Shown: positions 36,297-45,321 of the stretch, piece by piece
Numbering within the stretch: the stretch's first letter is position 1
How the letters are laid out: the number at the start of each line of letters is the position of its first letter
Origin: Pedobacter sp. MR2016-24
GTDB taxonomy: Bacteria; Bacteroidota; Bacteroidia; Sphingobacteriales; Sphingobacteriaceae
Reading direction: 5' to 3'
Assembly: GCF_026239655.1 (NCBI RefSeq)
Contig: NZ_JAPIVO010000005.1
Location: 310,001-374,000 of the forward strand
DNA: 64,000 nt
Program-made: the position numbers and the translations under genes
The notes under the pieces: generated by a model
The model's input: only the letters and a program-made list of their open reading frames with translations
What the model was told of the DNA's origin: nothing
The model's database searches: none

Positions 36297-37181
36297 TTAA
36301 CGCTTGCGTCCCCGCTGTTTAAATAATGTTCTGAGCGGTGTAATATAAGATTCATGGGTACCTATAGCCGTAAAATCGACACCAGATTTTTTAAATACAT
36401 CTTTTAATAATGCATTTCTCTTCAAGCCATCAGCTTTGAACGCCTCGCGTATTTTTTTATCACTGGTATTTACCCATAATAACTCGCCTGTCTCTTCATC
36501 CTTCATCGGAATCAATCCCAGATCTGGGAATTCCTCTTCATGTTTGTCATAAAGTCTTAAAGCAATAATATCATGTTTTTTATTTGCCAGTTTCAGCTGA
36601 TGTTCAAATTCGGGACTCATAAAATCGGACAGGATGAAGGCCGTACACTTCTTCTTTATTGCACTCGTGAAATACCGCAGTGCTTCAGCTACATCAGTAC
36701 CGGTATGCTGAGGTTTAAAGTCGATCAGCTCCCTGATAATCATTAAAATATGGCTTCTCCCCTTTTTGGGCGGGATAAACTTTTCCATTTTATCACTAAA
36801 AAAGATAACTCCCACCTTGTCATTGTTTTGAATCGCAGAAAAAGCGAGTACGGCACAAAGTTCAGTCGCCAGATCCTGCTTCTGCTGGTTCAGCGTCCCG
36901 AAGTTCTCCGAACCGCTCACATCCATCAGGATCATGACCGTCAGCTCCCGCTCTTCGTCAAAAACCTTCACATAAGGGTGATTAAAACGTGCGGTTACAT
37001 TCCAGTCTATCGTTCTGATTTCATCACCTGGCTGGTATTCACGCACTTCATTAAAGGCCATCCCCCTACCCTTAAAAGCAGAATGGTATTCACCGGAAAA
37101 CAGGTGATTACTTAGCCCCTTTGTTTTAATCTCGATTTTTCTTACTTTTTTAAGCAGCTCTTTTGTGTCTCTCGCCATCAT
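36297..37181 (-). CDS. DUF58-family protein
   Basis: The 294-residue product has the DUF58 signature: GRGMAFNEVREYQPGDEIRT and IDWNVTARFNHPYVKVFDEE at about 40-80, followed by a vWA-like domain with MILMDVSGSENFGT (about 85-100). DUF58 proteins accompany MoxR ATPases and act with them in assembling vWA or similar complexes. It lies 31 bp downstream of moxR and 9 bp before the batD-like gene, so it is part of the same operon. Confidence 0.95.
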   Translation of the reverse strand: MMARDTKELLKKVRKIEIKTKGLSNHLFSGEYHSAFKGRGMAFNEVREYQPGDEIRTIDWNVTARFNHPYVKVFDEERELTVMILMDVSGSENFGTLNQQKQDLATELCAVLAFSAIQNNDKVGVIFFSDKMEKFIPPKKGRSHILMIIRELIDFKPQHTGTDVAEALRYFTSAIKKKCTAFILSDFMSPEFEHQLKLANKKHDIIALRLYDKHEEEFPDLGLIPMKDEETGELLWVNTSDKKIREAFKADGLKRNALLKDVFKKSGVDFTAIGTHESYITPLRTLFKQRGRKR

Positions 37182-37211
37182 TTACAAGATTATATATTTA
37201 CAGGATACAGG

Positions 37212-38264
37212 TTATGGTACCTCAATCGCGTTCAATATCCCGGTAATGATATCTTCAGTAGTCATATTTTCCGCTTCTGCTTCATAGGTTAAGCCTATAC
37301 GATGTCTTAAAACATCATGACAGATGGCACGTACATCTTCAGGTATTACATATCCCCTGCGTTTAATAAACGCATAGGCTTTTGCTGCCAGTGCCAGGTT
37401 GATGCTTGCTCTTGGCGACGCCCCAAAACTGATCAGGTTTTTATAATTTTCCAGTTTGTACTGATCCGGGAAACGTGTAGCAAAAACGATATCGATAATA
37501 TACTGTTCGATTTTCTCGTCCATATACACTTCCTTCACCGCTTTACGGGCCCTGATAATATCATCAGGATGTACCACAGCATTAGGCTTTAACATACCTT
37601 GCGGGGCAATATTCGCTCTTACAATTCTTTTCTCATCCTCTTTTGTAGGATAACCGATCACCACTTTCAACATGAAACGATCTACCTGTGCTTCAGGTAA
37701 AGGATAGGTTCCTTCCTGTTCAATCGGGTTTTGCGTAGCCAGTACCAAAAATGGATTAGGCAGCGGAAATGTGTTATCCCCAATAGTCACCTGTCTTTCC
37801 TGCATCGCCTCCAGCAAAGCACTCTGTACTTTAGCCGGTGCCCTGTTGATCTCATCGGCTAATATAAAATTGGAAAAAAGAGGTCCTTTTCTAACGATAA
37901 ACTCCTCCTTCTTCTGATTGTAAATCATTGTGCCCAGTAAATCTGCCGGCAGCAGATCTGGTGTAAATTGAATACGGCTAAAATCTGCCTGAATAGCTTT
38001 TGACAGTGTATTTATGGCCAAGGTTTTAGCTAAACCCGGTACCCCTTCCAGTAGTATATGTCCATCTGCAAGCAGACCGATCAGGAGGCGTTCAACCATA
38101 TATTTCTGGCCTACAATCACTTTATCCATCTCCAGTTTCAGGATGTCGATAAAGGCACTTTCCCGTTGTATCATTTCATTAATGGCCCTTATATCCGTTG
38201 AATACGAATTAGCAGTCGTTACACCAGACGAAAGATGCTCATTATCACTTTTCAATTCTTCCAT
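37212..38264 (-). CDS. MoxR-type AAA+ ATPase
   Basis: The 350-residue product has Walker A (EGVPGLAKT, about 75-85), Walker B with sensor-like residues (LADEINRAPAKVQSALLEAM, about 135-155) and the arginine-finger/lid region (GASPRASINLALAAKAYAFI). It is the first gene of the Bat operon. MoxR ATPases act as chaperone-like assembly factors for vWA proteins, here BatA and BatB. A 225-bp spacer separates it from the divergent acetate transporter gene and should hold the operon promoter. Confidence 0.95.
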   Translation of the reverse strand: MEELKSDNEHLSSGVTTANSYSTDIRAINEMIQRESAFIDILKLEMDKVIVGQKYMVERLLIGLLADGHILLEGVPGLAKTLAINTLSKAIQADFSRIQFTPDLLPADLLGTMIYNQKKEEFIVRKGPLFSNFILADEINRAPAKVQSALLEAMQERQVTIGDNTFPLPNPFLVLATQNPIEQEGTYPLPEAQVDRFMLKVVIGYPTKEDEKRIVRANIAPQGMLKPNAVVHPDDIIRARKAVKEVYMDEKIEQYIIDIVFATRFPDQYKLENYKNLISFGASPRASINLALAAKAYAFIKRRGYVIPEDVRAICHDVLRHRIGLTYEAEAENMTTEDIITGILNAIEVP

Positions 38265-38489
38265 TAAATCCTATATTTTTTTGTTAAGCAAACTTAAACA
38301 GTTGATCTGTCTCTTACCAGAGAAATATAGGTTATAAATGTTAAAAAGTGTTAAAATCGGTCAATTAAGAAAAATTAATTTAATATGCTGATAAATTCCC
38401 TACCTTAATACCCTGATCTTGAAGAAGATTTATTTTAGCTCATAACTAAACAGAAAGCAATGTAAATTGCTGCTAACCAAATTATTTGT

Positions 38490-39062
38490 ATGATGGATAC
38501 TACTGCAAACCCTGCTCCCCTTGGTCTATGTGCTTTTGGCATGACGACAATCTTACTGAATATACATAATGCCGGCTTTTTTGAACAGAATTCCATGATT
38601 CTGGCTATGGGCATATTTTATGGCGGACTTGCGCAGGTCATTGCCGGAATCATCGAGGCAAAAAAGAACAATACCTTTGGTCTGACCGCTTTTACCTCTT
38701 ACGGATTTTTCTGGTTGTCACTTGTTGGCTTATGGGTATTACCTAAAATGGGCTGGGCAGCAGCTCCATCAAATGCAGCAATGATCGCTTACCTGAGCAT
38801 GTGGGGTGTATTTACTTTCCTGCTATTTTTCGGCACCTTAAAACTTAACCGTGCCCTGCAGTTTGTATTTGCTTCTTTAACGCTGTTGTTTTTTCTGCTG
38901 GTTGCAGGTGATGTTACCGGCAATCCTACCATCAAACATATTGCAGGTTATGAAGGCATCATCTGTGGTGCATCTGCAATTTATACAGGCATCGCAAATC
39001 TGTTGAATGAAATGTACGGAAGGGAAGTTTTACCGATTGGTACTGTAAATAACCGGATTTAA
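38490..39062 (+). CDS. satP: Acetate/succinate transporter (GPR1/FUN34/YaaH family)
   Basis: The 190-residue membrane protein has six hydrophobic helices and the family signature [20 protein letters not shown] near residues 7-26. The later pattern [20 protein letters not shown] is also diagnostic. Members move acetate, succinate or related small acids. The gene stands alone, is divergent from the Bat operon and converges with the DUF6266 pair, whose last stop is only 4 bp away. Confidence 0.93.
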   Translation: MMDTTANPAPLGLCAFGMTTILLNIHNAGFFEQNSMILAMGIFYGGLAQVIAGIIEAKKNNTFGLTAFTSYGFFWLSLVGLWVLPKMGWAAAPSNAAMIAYLSMWGVFTFLLFFGTLKLNRALQFVFASLTLLFFLLVAGDVTGNPTIKHIAGYEGIICGASAIYTGIANLLNEMYGREVLPIGTVNNRI

Positions 39063-39066
39063 CAGG

Positions 39067-39711
39067 TTATGATCCTATTGATCCCATATATTGAGAGTTG
39101 GACCTGGTCTTACCGTCAGGGGAAGTAAAAAACAGCCAGAAATGTAAATGATCTCCCCAGGAACCTCTTTGGATGCGAATATAAAATGAAAGATCTGCCC
39201 TTGTACTCAGCTGCCACTCATAACCCGGACGAAGATCTTTTGTAGCATTAAAGATCACCAGATTTGCTATATCCTCCCCGATTAATTTGATTTTTGAAGT
39301 TTGTGGTATTTCCCAGCTTATCCTTGCCCCATTACCTTCGGCAACAACTTTTCCTGCCCAGGCAATCTCCCGATCGCCTAAACTGAAAACAACCTTTTTA
39401 TAATCTATACTGAAATCAGGGGAGGTTCCCAGCAATGCCCGCTCATAATTATATTTAACAGCGGCCTGAAATGGCGGTAATTTCGCTTGTTTATTGTGAA
39501 AGCCAATTTTTATTTCATGAACAAAGTTCCCAAGGAAACCAGATACCAGAGGCAGACTCAATTGCTGACTCAATCTTTTTTTTCGCTGCTTTTTAGTTCT
39601 TTTAGCCGGCAGACTTTTTATGACTGTCAAACTACGCCATTTACTGGCCACTCCCTCACCTACTTTGCCCCTAAGATTACCTAAAGAACCTATTTTTGCA
39701 ACTCTAGCCAT
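39067..39711 (-). CDS. DUF6266-family protein 2
   Basis: From ATG 39711 the product has 214 residues. This start (MARVAKIGSLGNLRGKVG) avoids overlap with the upstream paralogue and aligns with the family N terminus. The N-terminal part has GNLRGKVGEGVASKW and VIKSLPAKRTKKQ, followed by a beta-rich domain (about 80-210) that contains WEIPQTSKIKLIGEDIANLV. The family is Bacteroidota-specific, often present in many copies and of unknown function. There is no signal peptide. It is 5 bp from the end of its paralogue. Confidence 0.72.
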   Translation of the reverse strand: MARVAKIGSLGNLRGKVGEGVASKWRSLTVIKSLPAKRTKKQRKKRLSQQLSLPLVSGFLGNFVHEIKIGFHNKQAKLPPFQAAVKYNYERALLGTSPDFSIDYKKVVFSLGDREIAWAGKVVAEGNGARISWEIPQTSKIKLIGEDIANLVIFNATKDLRPGYEWQLSTRADLSFYIRIQRGSWGDHLHFWLFFTSPDGKTRSNSQYMGSIGS

Positions 39712-39716
39712 AATTT

Positions 39717-40364
39717 CTAACTTTTGCTCCAATGGAGCTGTCCTGTATAAACACTGTTGGAAACCCTTTTACCGTCTTCTGAAATATAACAGATATAGGT
39801 TTCAATGACCATTTCTTCTGTGAATGAAGGGAGCACTATCGTTTGCTCCTCTTCTGTTCTCTTTGCGCCACTTAAAACTGTTAGTGCCTGTCCGTTTTCC
39901 GGAAAATAAGCGACACACATCACCCTGTCCGATTCGTCGGCCTTCGCATGTTCCAGCTCTGCTGACCAGGAAAATTTTATAATACTATCGGTCAGATTAA
40001 CTTCCGCATTTTTAGGGACAGGCAAATCACCCATACTCAGAATAGCTTTAGAAAAATCGATGTCCAGATCCGGATATATTCCTGTAGTTATTGCTTTACG
40101 ATTAAGTGACAAAGCCATAGTATAAGCACCCCAAGTAGATTTTGGCTTAGGGCAATATCTAAATCCCACATCTGTAAATTGCTTTACAGGCTTAAGAAAG
40201 GCTGTAGTTAAACCCATCCTCATTTGATTCTCATATTGCGGTTCAGTCCATGAGGTGATTTCACCAATAGTTCTGGTGATATATTGTCCCATACGAAAAT
40301 ATGAAACATAATTCTTATTTTTACCTATACTCGGTCCGCCCGGACCGCCATTATTAATTCCCAT
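39717..40364 (-). CDS. DUF6266-family protein 1
   Basis: From ATG 40364 the product has 215 residues (an upstream in-frame start at 40400 is less likely because MGINNGGPGGPSIGKNKNYV fits the family start). The first 45 residues are glycine- and polar-rich, then a beta-sandwich-like region includes KAILSMGDLPVPKNAEVNLT and VYTGQLHWSKS. It is a distant paralogue of the downstream gene: about the same length and strand pattern, with little identity. The inverted 11-bp array lies 126 bp upstream of this start. Confidence 0.7.
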   Translation of the reverse strand: MGINNGGPGGPSIGKNKNYVSYFRMGQYITRTIGEITSWTEPQYENQMRMGLTTAFLKPVKQFTDVGFRYCPKPKSTWGAYTMALSLNRKAITTGIYPDLDIDFSKAILSMGDLPVPKNAEVNLTDSIIKFSWSAELEHAKADESDRVMCVAYFPENGQALTVLSGAKRTEEEQTIVLPSFTEEMVIETYICYISEDGKRVSNSVYTGQLHWSKS

Positions 40365-40489
40365 AACAAAAAGTTTAAGTGTAACACTCCCTTTGCTCAA
40401 TACAAGATACAGGATACTTAATTAAGAAACAAGTGTTGACTTGAAATAAAATTAGTATAAAAAGCTGTTTAATAAATCTTTAGTTAATC

Positions 40490-40571
40490 ATTGGTAAGTG
40501 TTTGATAAGGGTTTGGTAAGCCTTTTAGGCTTACCAAACCCTTATCAAACACTTACCAAACTCTTATCACA
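40490..40571. repeat. Inverted array of 11-bp units (long perfect hairpin)
   Basis: A perfect inverted repeat of 33-bp arms (40491-40523 and 40527-40559) surrounds a 3-base centre. Each arm is itself a tandem of 11-bp units of the form TTTGRTAAGNN (left: units at 40490, 40501 and 40512). The right side has four units NNCTTAYCAAA (40528, 40539, 40550 and 40561, the last degenerate). The region from 40401 to 40802, which otherwise has no gene, lies between the DUF6266 pair and the aldehyde dehydrogenase gene, both on the minus strand. The function is unknown: terminator, operator array or mobile repeat are all possible. Confidence 0.9.
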
Positions 40572-40802
40572 TATAGTTTCAATATCGGTGTAAACTAATT
40601 TCAATACTTTTCCAATGACATGTTTCCTCCCATCCTCGTATACGAGCACCAACTTAAATCACGATAATCTATTCTGAATGGGTTGGGTAATGATGTGCGC
40701 ACTACTATGCAGTAGGTAAATGTGAAAAAAGGGGTAATCAGCTTTTTTGGAAGCAGCTGCTTTTAATCACCTAAATTTAACACCTTAAATCATTAAAATT
40801 TA

Positions 40803-42176
40803 TCAGCTGATATATACTGTTTTGATATTCACAAATTCGTGGATACCAAACATGCCTAGTTCGCGACCGTATCCCGACTGGTTAATCCCCCCAAAAGGCA
40901 ATGCCTGATCTGATTTTACACCAGCGTTGACAAAACAGGAACCTGCTGAAAGTTTATTTCTGGCAATACTCTCTGCAAGTGTTATATTTTGAGAAAATAC
41001 AGCAGCTCCCAATCCGAAGTCTGTATCATTAGCTATCCTTATCGCATCATTTGCATCCTGTGCAGTAATGATGGCTGCTACCGGTCCAAAGATTTCCTCA
41101 TGGTAGGCCAGCATTCCTTTTTTTACTCCGGTAAGTATAGTAGGCTGATAAAAAGCATGTTCTCCTTCAGCTTCGGGAATATTACCGCCTAAAATACATT
41201 TGGCTCCCTGGCCTATACATTTTAAAACCTGCTGATGTAACTCGTCCCGTAGATCTGCCCTTGCCATGGGTCCCAGGTCAGTTAGATTATCAAATGGGTC
41301 ACCTGTAATTTTACGTTCCATGTTGGCTTTGAATAATCGCGTAAACTCCTCTTCCACTTCCTTCACTACAACAAAACGCTTGGCGGCAATACAACTCTGC
41401 CCATTATTGATCAACCTTGCTTCGGCACAGATTTTCGCTGCCATCGGCACATCGGCATCTTTCAGGATTAAATACGGATCACTGCCACCCAGTTCAAGCA
41501 CCGTTTTCTTGAGCGACTTCCCCGCCTGCGCCGCTACCTCTTTTCCTGCAGCAGTACTACCCGTAAGAGTGACGGCTTTAACCAGCGGATGCGCTATAAC
41601 ATCCGAAATCGCGTTACTCTTACAGAGCAGAGTGGTAAACACATCACCTTGAAAACCTGCTTCTTTCACCAATTCCTGGATAGCCAGGGCACAACCCGTA
41701 ACATTCGAGGAGTGTTTTAAAATTCCGCAATTCCCTGCCATTAATGCTGGGGCCAAAAAGCGAAAAACCTGCCAGAAAGGAAAATTCCAGGGCATAATCG
41801 CCAGCACCACCCCTATTGGTCTGAAGCTCACATAACTTTTTGTTGCATCAGTAGTGATATACTGATCTGCCAGAAATTGTTCACCCTTTTCTGCGTAATA
41901 CACACAAACCGCAGCGCACTTCACTATTTCTGCCATGCCCTGTTTAAATGGTTTTCCCATTTCCAGTCCCATCAGCTTAGCCAGTTCTTCTTTTTTATAA
42001 GTAAGTATTTCAGCTAACCGCCGTAATAATGCTGCCCTCTGCGCATAACCCGTCAGCTGATATTTCAGCCAGCTTTGGTGCGTCTGCTCAATCTTGTTAT
42101 TGATATCAACTGCTGCATCTTCATTATATTCCTGTATTTTATCTCCGTTTAATGGATTTATAGATAGAAGGCCCAT
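40803..42176 (-). CDS. NAD(P)-dependent succinate-semialdehyde dehydrogenase
   Basis: The 457-residue product is a class-3-type aldehyde dehydrogenase with PWNFPFWQVFRFLAPALMAG, TLTGSTAAGKEVAAQAGKSL (cofactor site), the catalytic Glu in VLELGGSDPYL and the catalytic Cys in NNGQSCIAAKRF. The C-terminal part has EIFGPVAAI and LPFGGINQSGYGRELG. This pattern is typical of succinate-semialdehyde dehydrogenases of the YneI/Sad group. It would oxidise succinate semialdehyde to succinate, for example in GABA breakdown, but no transaminase is near. The spacing to neighbours suggests a single-gene unit. Confidence 0.9.
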   Translation of the reverse strand: MGLLSINPLNGDKIQEYNEDAAVDINNKIEQTHQSWLKYQLTGYAQRAALLRRLAEILTYKKEELAKLMGLEMGKPFKQGMAEIVKCAAVCVYYAEKGEQFLADQYITTDATKSYVSFRPIGVVLAIMPWNFPFWQVFRFLAPALMAGNCGILKHSSNVTGCALAIQELVKEAGFQGDVFTTLLCKSNAISDVIAHPLVKAVTLTGSTAAGKEVAAQAGKSLKKTVLELGGSDPYLILKDADVPMAAKICAEARLINNGQSCIAAKRFVVVKEVEEEFTRLFKANMERKITGDPFDNLTDLGPMARADLRDELHQQVLKCIGQGAKCILGGNIPEAEGEHAFYQPTILTGVKKGMLAYHEEIFGPVAAIITAQDANDAIRIANDTDFGLGAAVFSQNITLAESIARNKLSAGSCFVNAGVKSDQALPFGGINQSGYGRELGMFGIHEFVNIKTVYIS

Positions 42177-42291
42177 AAGCTATGTTTTAAATGATAACAA
42201 AAACATGCATGAAATGTGTGATTTCTTGTTGGTCGAACAATATCTTGTATTACACACAAAATAGCTAACCATTTTTCTTTCCTGATTAAAC

Positions 42292-42467
42292 ATGAGTCTC
42301 AGCTATATTGTATTCTTTCCTGCACTAATCGTAATCATTGCAATTATCATCTGCTACAATCAGCTGGTTAGAAAAAAAACATGATGAAAGCAGCCTGGAA
42401 CGGTATTGATGTTTTTCTAAAAAAACGATATGATTTGATCCCAAACCTGGTAATTATGAGTTATTGA
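42292..42467 (+). pseudogene. lemA fragment, frameshifted and truncated
   Basis: Frame 1 (42292-42384) encodes a hydrophobic start ending in CYNQLVRKKT, and the overlapping frame (from 42381) continues with MMKAAWNGIDVFLKKRYDLI and PNLV. Joined, they give the LemA N terminus: a membrane helix, then YNxLVRxxNxxxxAWxxIDVxLKRRYDLIPNLV. The frame break lies in an A8 run and one more A would restore the frame. The remaining ~140 residues of LemA are missing after NLV, so this is a dead remnant. The 481-bp gap (42177-42657) otherwise holds only AT-rich DNA and a palindromic box. Confidence 0.85.
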
Positions 42468-42541
42468 TCAACTTGTCACATTAAATTTATTAAGAATTAT
42501 TAAAAACAATTTGGATTAAACAATCCGTCTGCGTTTCTTTG

Positions 42542-42558
42542 TTTAGAATTAATCTAAA
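42542..42558. promoter_or_regulatory. Palindromic box upstream of the siderophore-type receptor
   Basis: The 17-bp site has perfect 6-bp arms TTTAGA and TCTAAA around a 5-bp centre (ATTAA). It lies 99 bp before the start codon of a TonB-dependent siderophore-type receptor, where an iron-responsive repressor site is expected. Only one copy was seen in the window, so the call rests on position and symmetry. Confidence 0.4.
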
Positions 42559-42657
42559 GAAATGAATTAACCTGCGCTTTCCCAGGAAATGAATCTATTT
42601 TCCAGCATGATAAAACCATTTATCATCACAGACATCCAATTAAAATTCTTAAAAATT

Positions 42658-45231
42658 ATGAAGAAACATTTACTCCTCTTATGCATGTTCTTGTTTGCAA
42701 TCCATGCAAATGCACAGCATGCATCAACCATTAGCGGCAGGATCCTAACGCCGGACGGACAACCGCTGGAATCCGCAACAGTATCCTTAAAAGGCACCAA
42801 ATACAGCACCTCCACAAATGCGGTAGGCTATTATCAATTGAGCAATATTCCAGCGGGAAAGTATACTTTGATATTTTCGGGACTGGGTTTTAAAAGAATC
42901 AGCAAAGATGTCGAACTCAAAAACGGGATGCAGCTGGAGTTTAACCTAAGCGCTCAATCCAGTCTCAGGGATCTTGATGAAGTAACAGTAACGGGTAATA
43001 AACCTGTAGTCACCAGCAGCAGCGAATATGTAAGCAAAATGCCCCTGGCTAACATCGAAAATGCACAGGTATATACCGGCATAACGAATGCACTGATCGT
43101 GCAGCAAAAGGTATACAACCTGGAGGATGCGCTGAGAAATGTAACCGGGATTACTTCCAGCTTCAATACCTACGGAAATACGATTGACTATGGAGGAATT
43201 TCCTTCGTCAGTCGCGGTTTTCAAACAAAAGTACGGGCAATGAATGGGCTGGCCATTACTATGGCTACAAGCTCAGATATAGCCAATCTGGAAAAGATTG
43301 AGGTCATCAAAGGCCCGTCAGCTACCTTGTTTGGCAATATTATCAGTTCTTATGGGGGACTGATCAACCGTGTGACTAAAAAACCTTATGAAACAGCTGG
43401 CGGCGCTGTAGATATTTCCAGTGGGAACTACGGATTCCGCCGTATGAGTGTGGATTTAAATACACCGCTCAATGCGGATAAATCATTTCTCTCCAGGGTG
43501 AATGTGGCGGTACAGAACCGCGGTACCTTTCAGGATAATGGTGCCTTTAGCAAAGGCGTTTTTGTTGCACCAGCTTTTACTTACAAACTATCCGACAAAG
43601 TGAAAATCAATCTGAACGCAGAAATCAGCCATACGGATGAAGGCGGAATGGGCGGAGGAATCAACTTCACCTTAGGCCCAAGTTTTGTAAACGGCTATTT
43701 ACCAGCAATTTTACCAGCTTTTGGTGTAAGAGAACCAGCATTGAGTGCTATTCTTGCCGCTGCACCGACTACCATTCTGCAAACTTTCGGATCAAACAAT
43801 ATTAAAGATTTTAATATCGATCCATACCGCTCCTATATTTCAAACGACTTTACCAGTAAACTGAATTCACTAACTTTAAATGCCGAAGTACATTACAAAA
43901 TAAATGACCAATGGGAATCCATTACTTCAGCCATTGCTGGCTCCGGCACTTCCAGTGGTTATAATGTCAACCTGATTCTGGTTCCAAATGAAATAAAAAC
44001 ACTTGTCAGAACTTTAATGGCTGGCAGCCCGGGTTATGGAACGCCAGGTGCCGACGATTTTTCAAGAACTGGCAGAACGAGTAATTCCAGTGTGGAAACT
44101 CAGCAAATTCAGCAAAATTTTGTTGGCGATTACAAAATAGGTAACCTGCGCAACAGAACTGTGATAGGATTTGATTATTATCACAATAAAACTGTTTCTC
44201 TTTACAGAACTTTTAGCGGCAGTTTATTTGGTATTCCACTGGCTAATATGTTTGATCAGATTGCCATTTCGGGAGATACACCAACGTATTATAATTTCAA
44301 CAAAGCAAGTCTGGATGCTATGCTGCAGAAGAGTCCTGGCGCACCTGACGATTATAGCGTTGAACAAAGCGTTTACAGCTCTTATATCAACAATGTACTG
44401 AACATTACCGACCAGCTGATTGCTTCTGCGGGAATCCGGGTAGACCGTTTCGAGAACAAGGGTCGTTATGATGGCACTAAAAATCAATTGGTAAATGGCT
44501 ACAAACAGACAGCTTTTTCTCCAAAATTCGGATTGATTTACCAGCCGGTCAAAGATAAAGTGTCCGTGTTTGGTAATTATCAAACCAGTTTCACCAATAA
44601 AGATGATTATAGTTTTGATCAGAATGGTTTCGTTCCTGAGCAGGCCCTGCAATGGGAAACAGGTGTTAAAACCAGCTTTTTTGATGGTCATTTTACCAGT
44701 ACATTGAGTTACTATGATATCAGGGTAAACCATGTCGTACGTCAGGATTATCTGCATCCCTTATATCAGGTCCAGGACGGTACTCAGGTGAGTCGTGGTT
44801 TTGAAGCAGAAGTATTAGGCAACCCGATCCCGGAACTGAATATTATTTTGGGTTATGCGTATAACAAGAGCAAGATGGTGAAATCCGATGCCCTGGTAGA
44901 AGGCTTACGCCCTGCAGGTTCCGGACCTGAACACCAATTCAATTTCTGGCTGCATTATCACTTTAATGAAACAACGCCGTTAAATGGCTTGAGTATTGGT
45001 TTCGGAGGAAATTATGTAGGAGAAACGCTGGCAGTAAACCTGAATCCGGATGGTGCAATCATTATCCCGGATTATAAACTTTTCAATGCCAAGCTATCTT
45101 ACGATAAAGCTAAATATTCGTTTGGTTTCAGAGTGAACAACCTTGGTAATGAAAAATACTGGTCGGGCATTGGCAATATCGCACCGCAAATGCCACGTCA
45201 GTATATGCTGAGCCTGGCCGTTAAAATATAA
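42658..45231 (+). CDS. TonB-dependent siderophore-type receptor
   Basis: From ATG 42658 the product has 857 residues. This start gives a clear signal peptide (LLLLCMFLFAIHANAQ); an in-frame start at 42589 would add 23 residues with no signal character. After a carboxypeptidase-regulatory-like domain (about 22-105, ISGRILTPDGQPLESATVSL) comes the plug (about 120-260), with NLEDALRNVTGI, ISFVSRGFQTK and IEVIKGPSATLFG as in FecA/FhuE-type receptors. The barrel ends in SLAVKI. It probably takes up ferric siderophores. A palindromic box precedes it and a very long palindrome closes it. Confidence 0.92.
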   Translation: MKKHLLLLCMFLFAIHANAQHASTISGRILTPDGQPLESATVSLKGTKYSTSTNAVGYYQLSNIPAGKYTLIFSGLGFKRISKDVELKNGMQLEFNLSAQSSLRDLDEVTVTGNKPVVTSSSEYVSKMPLANIENAQVYTGITNALIVQQKVYNLEDALRNVTGITSSFNTYGNTIDYGGISFVSRGFQTKVRAMNGLAITMATSSDIANLEKIEVIKGPSATLFGNIISSYGGLINRVTKKPYETAGGAVDISSGNYGFRRMSVDLNTPLNADKSFLSRVNVAVQNRGTFQDNGAFSKGVFVAPAFTYKLSDKVKINLNAEISHTDEGGMGGGINFTLGPSFVNGYLPAILPAFGVREPALSAILAAAPTTILQTFGSNNIKDFNIDPYRSYISNDFTSKLNSLTLNAEVHYKINDQWESITSAIAGSGTSSGYNVNLILVPNEIKTLVRTLMAGSPGYGTPGADDFSRTGRTSNSSVETQQIQQNFVGDYKIGNLRNRTVIGFDYYHNKTVSLYRTFSGSLFGIPLANMFDQIAISGDTPTYYNFNKASLDAMLQKSPGAPDDYSVEQSVYSSYINNVLNITDQLIASAGIRVDRFENKGRYDGTKNQLVNGYKQTAFSPKFGLIYQPVKDKVSVFGNYQTSFTNKDDYSFDQNGFVPEQALQWETGVKTSFFDGHFTSTLSYYDIRVNHVVRQDYLHPLYQVQDGTQVSRGFEAEVLGNPIPELNIILGYAYNKSKMVKSDALVEGLRPAGSGPEHQFNFWLHYHFNETTPLNGLSIGFGGNYVGETLAVNLNPDGAIIIPDYKLFNAKLSYDKAKYSFGFRVNNLGNEKYWSGIGNIAPQMPRQYMLSLAVKI

Positions 45232-45301
45232 ATCAATCTTCATTATGCATAAAAAAACCGGATCAGATCCGGTTTTTTTATGCATAATGAAGATTGATTT
45301 A
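45229..45301. terminator. 73-bp perfect palindrome, probable bidirectional terminator
   Basis: Arms of 36 bp (45229-45264 and 45266-45301) are perfectly complementary around a single central base. The core is A7-CCGGATC-a-GATCCGG-T7, a classical bidirectional terminator. The outer 20 bases (AATCAATCTTCATTATGCAT on the left) are also exactly repeated in inverted form. The left arm starts at the stop codon of the receptor gene, and the convergent DUF4374 gene ends 20 bp beyond the right arm. Confidence 0.9.
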
Positions 45302-45321
45302 GTGTAAAAAATCCTGGTGTA

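Noticed and set aside
40740..40775. Short palindrome AGCAGCTGCT as terminator of the aldehyde dehydrogenase gene
   Set aside because: It has no clear U-tract on the minus strand and the wider pairing is imperfect; the 11-bp array farther downstream is a better hairpin.
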